This document shows positions 61,767 to 64,000 of a stretch of 64,000 nt of DNA, piece by piece; position 1 is the stretch's first letter, and every line of letters starts with the position of its first letter. A program made the position numbers and the translations under genes. The stretch comes from JALEFZ01 sp039817415. GTDB lineage: Bacteria; Bacteroidota; Bacteroidia; J057. The DNA lies in NCBI GenBank assembly GCA_039817415.1, contig JBCBVV010000003.1, positions 124,001 through 188,000 of the forward strand, given 5' to 3'. The notes below the pieces were generated by a model, which had not been told where the DNA came from, did not search any database, and saw nothing but the letters and a program-made list of their open reading frames with translations.

Positions 61767-64000
61767 TTAGTTAGGGAGTTGTTCGATGATAGAGTTATTC
61801 AAAAGCCAATACATTTCTAGGTCATTTAGGTCTATGATGCCATCCAGGTTGAAATCGGCTTTGGTACTTCCATAGATAAAGGGCTGACCATATTCTCCCA
61901 ACCAGTGGGAAACATTATCTAGGGCATTTATCACCCCATCTTGATTGGCATCACCTGCCCAGAGCATCATCTTACCGTTGTCATTTTTCATGGCTTCTCC
62001 ACCATTGACCTCATACACAGGGGTTGTAGGCTTGGTAAAATCAACCATTGGTGCATCTATGCCTAAGCTAATGGGATTCGCCGTCATGACGCCAAGATGA
62101 TTGGCATGCTTTAAGGCTACAAAATAATCTCCAGGAGGAACCTTGTAGAAGGATATAGTTGATCCTCCTTTGGGGTTAACCAATTCTCCTGTTGCTTGAA
62201 TCAAAGCAGCAGCACTGTCAACAATGATGGTTGAATCATTGGCATCCCTCAATTCCAGCAATACCCAATCAATAGGGGCTTCGGCTTCCTCTTTATCAAT
62301 GACAGAGGCATCTGCAACTGTATGTAGGCCAAAAGGATCTTCCAAAGGAATGAGATCATTCATTTTGTAGTCATCCTTCATGACACCTAGCCTGAAAGGT
62401 CCTTGCAAGAAGGCTTTCACTTCAACGGAAGCGATATCTTTGTTGAAGATAGAATCAGCAAAAGCGAAAGCTCTCTGGCCAATATTGCGTCCCATTCTCC
62501 TTCCCGGAACATCATCTGCAGGCGGATGAATCCCACCCCAGATACGAGAAAGGCTACACTCATCAGAAGCATCTCTATAGGTGGCCCATTGAAGGGTTAC
62601 ATCCACACTTGGCCCGTTCTCAAATACCAGGAATTCATTTTTTGGACAGTAGAATTCTCCCATTCCTCCAGGGAAATACTCATCTCCAGTCATATAGGTC
62701 ATCAGTTCTGCTGCGGCTCTGGAATAGGTAGAATGGCCAGAAACATAACCCGCAAAAGGGGGTGTCACAAAAGAGGGTCTTTGATAAGGCCACCATTCCT
62801 CTGCCAATATCCAATCGACTCCAGCTACATCTTCATCGGGGTCAAGGATAAAGGTAGGGCCCTTCCAGGCGAGGAATTTAATCTTTCCGACATTGACATT
62901 CCCTGAACCCGCAAGTGGATCTCCCACTTCTACCAGTTCTATTCTTCCAGGTACCAAGGGAATACCACCTGGATCATAAGAGGCCTGCCCAGGATTAGAA
63001 CTTTGGCCTCTTAGGGCCATATACCTCAAGGCGGAAACTGGACGAATGTAATCATACCATCCTTTCACACTCCAAGCGGCTACGGCTGCGTCGTGCATGG
63101 TTCCTCCCATGGAAAAATAAGTCTTGATATCCCATTCTAAATCAGACATCAATTCACCAGATCCACGCCACTTTTTGACAACATCTGTGTGGTCGCTCAC
63201 ATAATTTAATAAGGTAAACCAGTGTCCAGGAGGAGTTTCAGAATCAGGTCCATCTGCCCAAAATTCTGCTAGCACACGGGCATAATCCCCTCTCGGAACT
63301 TGTTGTTCTACATAAGGCAGGCCCGTTTTAGGGTTAAGCGATCTACCATTTCCAATTACACCTCCGTCCAAGTAATTGTAAAAGGAAGGATAATCGGACC
63401 AGCTATCGGGTAAGTCGCTAAAGGCTATATTTCCGATTGACTTGGGTGAAATATCCCACATGACACCATCTCCTGGGTCGAGATGGGCACTCCATGTTGC
63501 CACCACGCTAAATCCCCATTTGTATTCATCAGAAGTTCCTGTTCCTACGGTAAGCGTATCCAACAAAGGAGGAGCTCCAGGATCTTCATATACCTGATAA
63601 TTATCTCCATCACGCCCAAAAATTGATAATTGTTCATTCGTCATCGCAAATGGATGGACATTTCCCCACTCAGGGCTTAAGAAATCTGGTACTTTAGAAG
63701 AAGTAACATTTCCTGCTTGATCCACAAATACATCAAAGGCTAAGGGCTGCCAACGGTTGGGATCCGTCAAATTAGGGTTTCCTGGCTTGGCTATCTCTAG
63801 GAAATTATTTTCTGGCAGGTAGTATTGATTGGCGTAATCGTTGATCTGATTGGATTGATCCTGATCCCCATACGCCATTACTCTGTCAGCAATGTAGTTG
63901 CCTAATTCTGCCGGGCCAGCTGTCTGGTAGTTAGTCGAGACATTAGATTCGTTATACCCAAGATCTTGCATCAACAGATACGCCAAAAACTTGATTCTAT
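61767..64000 (-). CDS. Vanadium-dependent haloperoxidase-like protein with dockerin-like tail, 5' end cut
   Basis: The frame stays open to the right edge, so the N-terminus is missing (a TTG at 63986 is not the real start). The vanadate-binding residues are all seen: K-x6-RP ('KGWYDYIRP', near 63050), the (P)SGH motif ('VSGHS', near 62735) and SRxxxxxHxxxD ('SRIWGGIHPPAD', near 62540). They define the PAP2/vanadium haloperoxidase superfamily, which oxidises halides with H2O2 or hydrolyses phosphate. The C-terminus carries two Ca-binding dockerin-like units ('GDANQDGVINALDNVSHW' and 'ADFNLDGIIDLNDLEMYW'). The tail, just before the stop, could bind the cohesin-like neighbour. Confidence 0.85.
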   Translation of the reverse strand, partial: RIKFLAYLLMQDLGYNESNVSTNYQTAGPAELGNYIADRVMAYGDQDQSNQINDYANQYYLPENNFLEIAKPGNPNLTDPNRWQPLAFDVFVDQAGNVTSSKVPDFLSPEWGNVHPFAMTNEQLSIFGRDGDNYQVYEDPGAPPLLDTLTVGTGTSDEYKWGFSVVATWSAHLDPGDGVMWDISPKSIGNIAFSDLPDSWSDYPSFYNYLDGGVIGNGRSLNPKTGLPYVEQQVPRGDYARVLAEFWADGPDSETPPGHWFTLLNYVSDHTDVVKKWRGSGELMSDLEWDIKTYFSMGGTMHDAAVAAWSVKGWYDYIRPVSALRYMALRGQSSNPGQASYDPGGIPLVPGRIELVEVGDPLAGSGNVNVGKIKFLAWKGPTFILDPDEDVAGVDWILAEEWWPYQRPSFVTPPFAGYVSGHSTYSRAAAELMTYMTGDEYFPGGMGEFYCPKNEFLVFENGPSVDVTLQWATYRDASDECSLSRIWGGIHPPADDVPGRRMGRNIGQRAFAFADSIFNKDIASVEVKAFLQGPFRLGVMKDDYKMNDLIPLEDPFGLHTVADASVIDKEEAEAPIDWVLLELRDANDSTIIVDSAAALIQATGELVNPKGGSTISFYKVPPGDYFVALKHANHLGVMTANPISLGIDAPMVDFTKPTTPVYEVNGGEAMKNDNGKMMLWAGDANQDGVINALDNVSHWLGEYGQPFIYGSTKADFNLDGIIDLNDLEMYWLLNNSIIEQLPN

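Noticed and set aside
1..64000. CRISPR arrays, tRNA or rRNA genes, insertion sequences and prophage genes
   Set aside because: No regularly spaced repeats, cloverleaf-like segments, transposases or integrases were recognised on either strand by eye.

Overview
The window is about 42% G+C and comes from a member of the Bacteroidota, probably a free-living, gliding or marine lineage such as Saprospirales or Cytophagales. The signs are type IX secretion (T9SS) C-terminal sorting domains, a TonB-dependent receptor with an N-terminal carboxypeptidase-regulatory-like domain, TPR histidine kinases, membrane AraC regulators, DUF4254 beside a GT9 glycosyltransferase, and TAnnTTTG-type -7 boxes. No rRNA, tRNA, CRISPR array, insertion sequence or phage gene was found. 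The layout looks like ordinary chromosome with small operons on both strands.

Layout. 1-4700: a cut-off MbnP-like lipoprotein, then a YqiJ-YqiK (NfeD/flotillin) membrane pair closed by a strong terminator. 4-7 kb: a lipoprotein-TetR pair and two kinase-less response regulators. 7-10.7 kb: a family GH88 lipoprotein, a small ankyrin protein, a decayed VWA gene, and a TetR/alpha-beta-hydrolase pair whose two genes carry nearly the same operator. 11-19 kb: ComEC, a heterodimeric ABC exporter, an orphan DUF433 gene and an O-antigen-ligase-like membrane protein. 19-28.8 kb: a Crp-type regulator with an SRPBCC protein, a TPR histidine kinase, a lipoprotein with a T9SS tail, a caspase-family protein, an SGNH hydrolase and two unknowns. 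28.8-31.9 kb: a membrane AraC regulator, direct-repeat candidate operators, a small secreted protein and a flavin amine oxidase lipoprotein. 32-40.3 kb: a DUF4440 protein, a small P-loop kinase, a TPR protein, an unusual Rieske plus thiamine-diphosphate (ThDP) enzyme fusion followed by a phosphoesterase and a second amine oxidase, then a YcxB-like protein and an MFS transporter. 40.3-45.5 kb: an HD hydrolase, an overlapping acyltransferase-gpsA pair for phosphatidic acid synthesis, an EamA transporter and a degenerate SDR. 45.7-51.7 kb: two paralogous TPR proteins, a TonB receptor and a SLATT-like membrane/coiled-coil protein. 52-58 kb: a giant alpha-2-macroglobulin with an intact thioester motif. 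58-64 kb: DUF4254-GT9, a small secreted protein, and a secreted pair made of a cohesin-like/T9SS protein and a vanadium haloperoxidase with a dockerin-like tail that runs off the right edge.

The strongest leads are: (1) the haloperoxidase-dockerin and cohesin-like neighbours, which could form a surface complex; (2) the duplicated TetR operator; (3) AraC-type direct repeats 42 bp (four helical turns) apart; (4) the Rieske-ThDP fusion operon; (5) the alpha-2-macroglobulin whose bait region contains a thrombospondin-3-like Asp-rich segment; and (6) the frameshifted VWA remnant, which is not an intact gene. I found no clear-cut undescribed defence or mobile system.

Where the longest open frame began with TTG and a good ATG lay downstream, I moved the start and said so in the entry.
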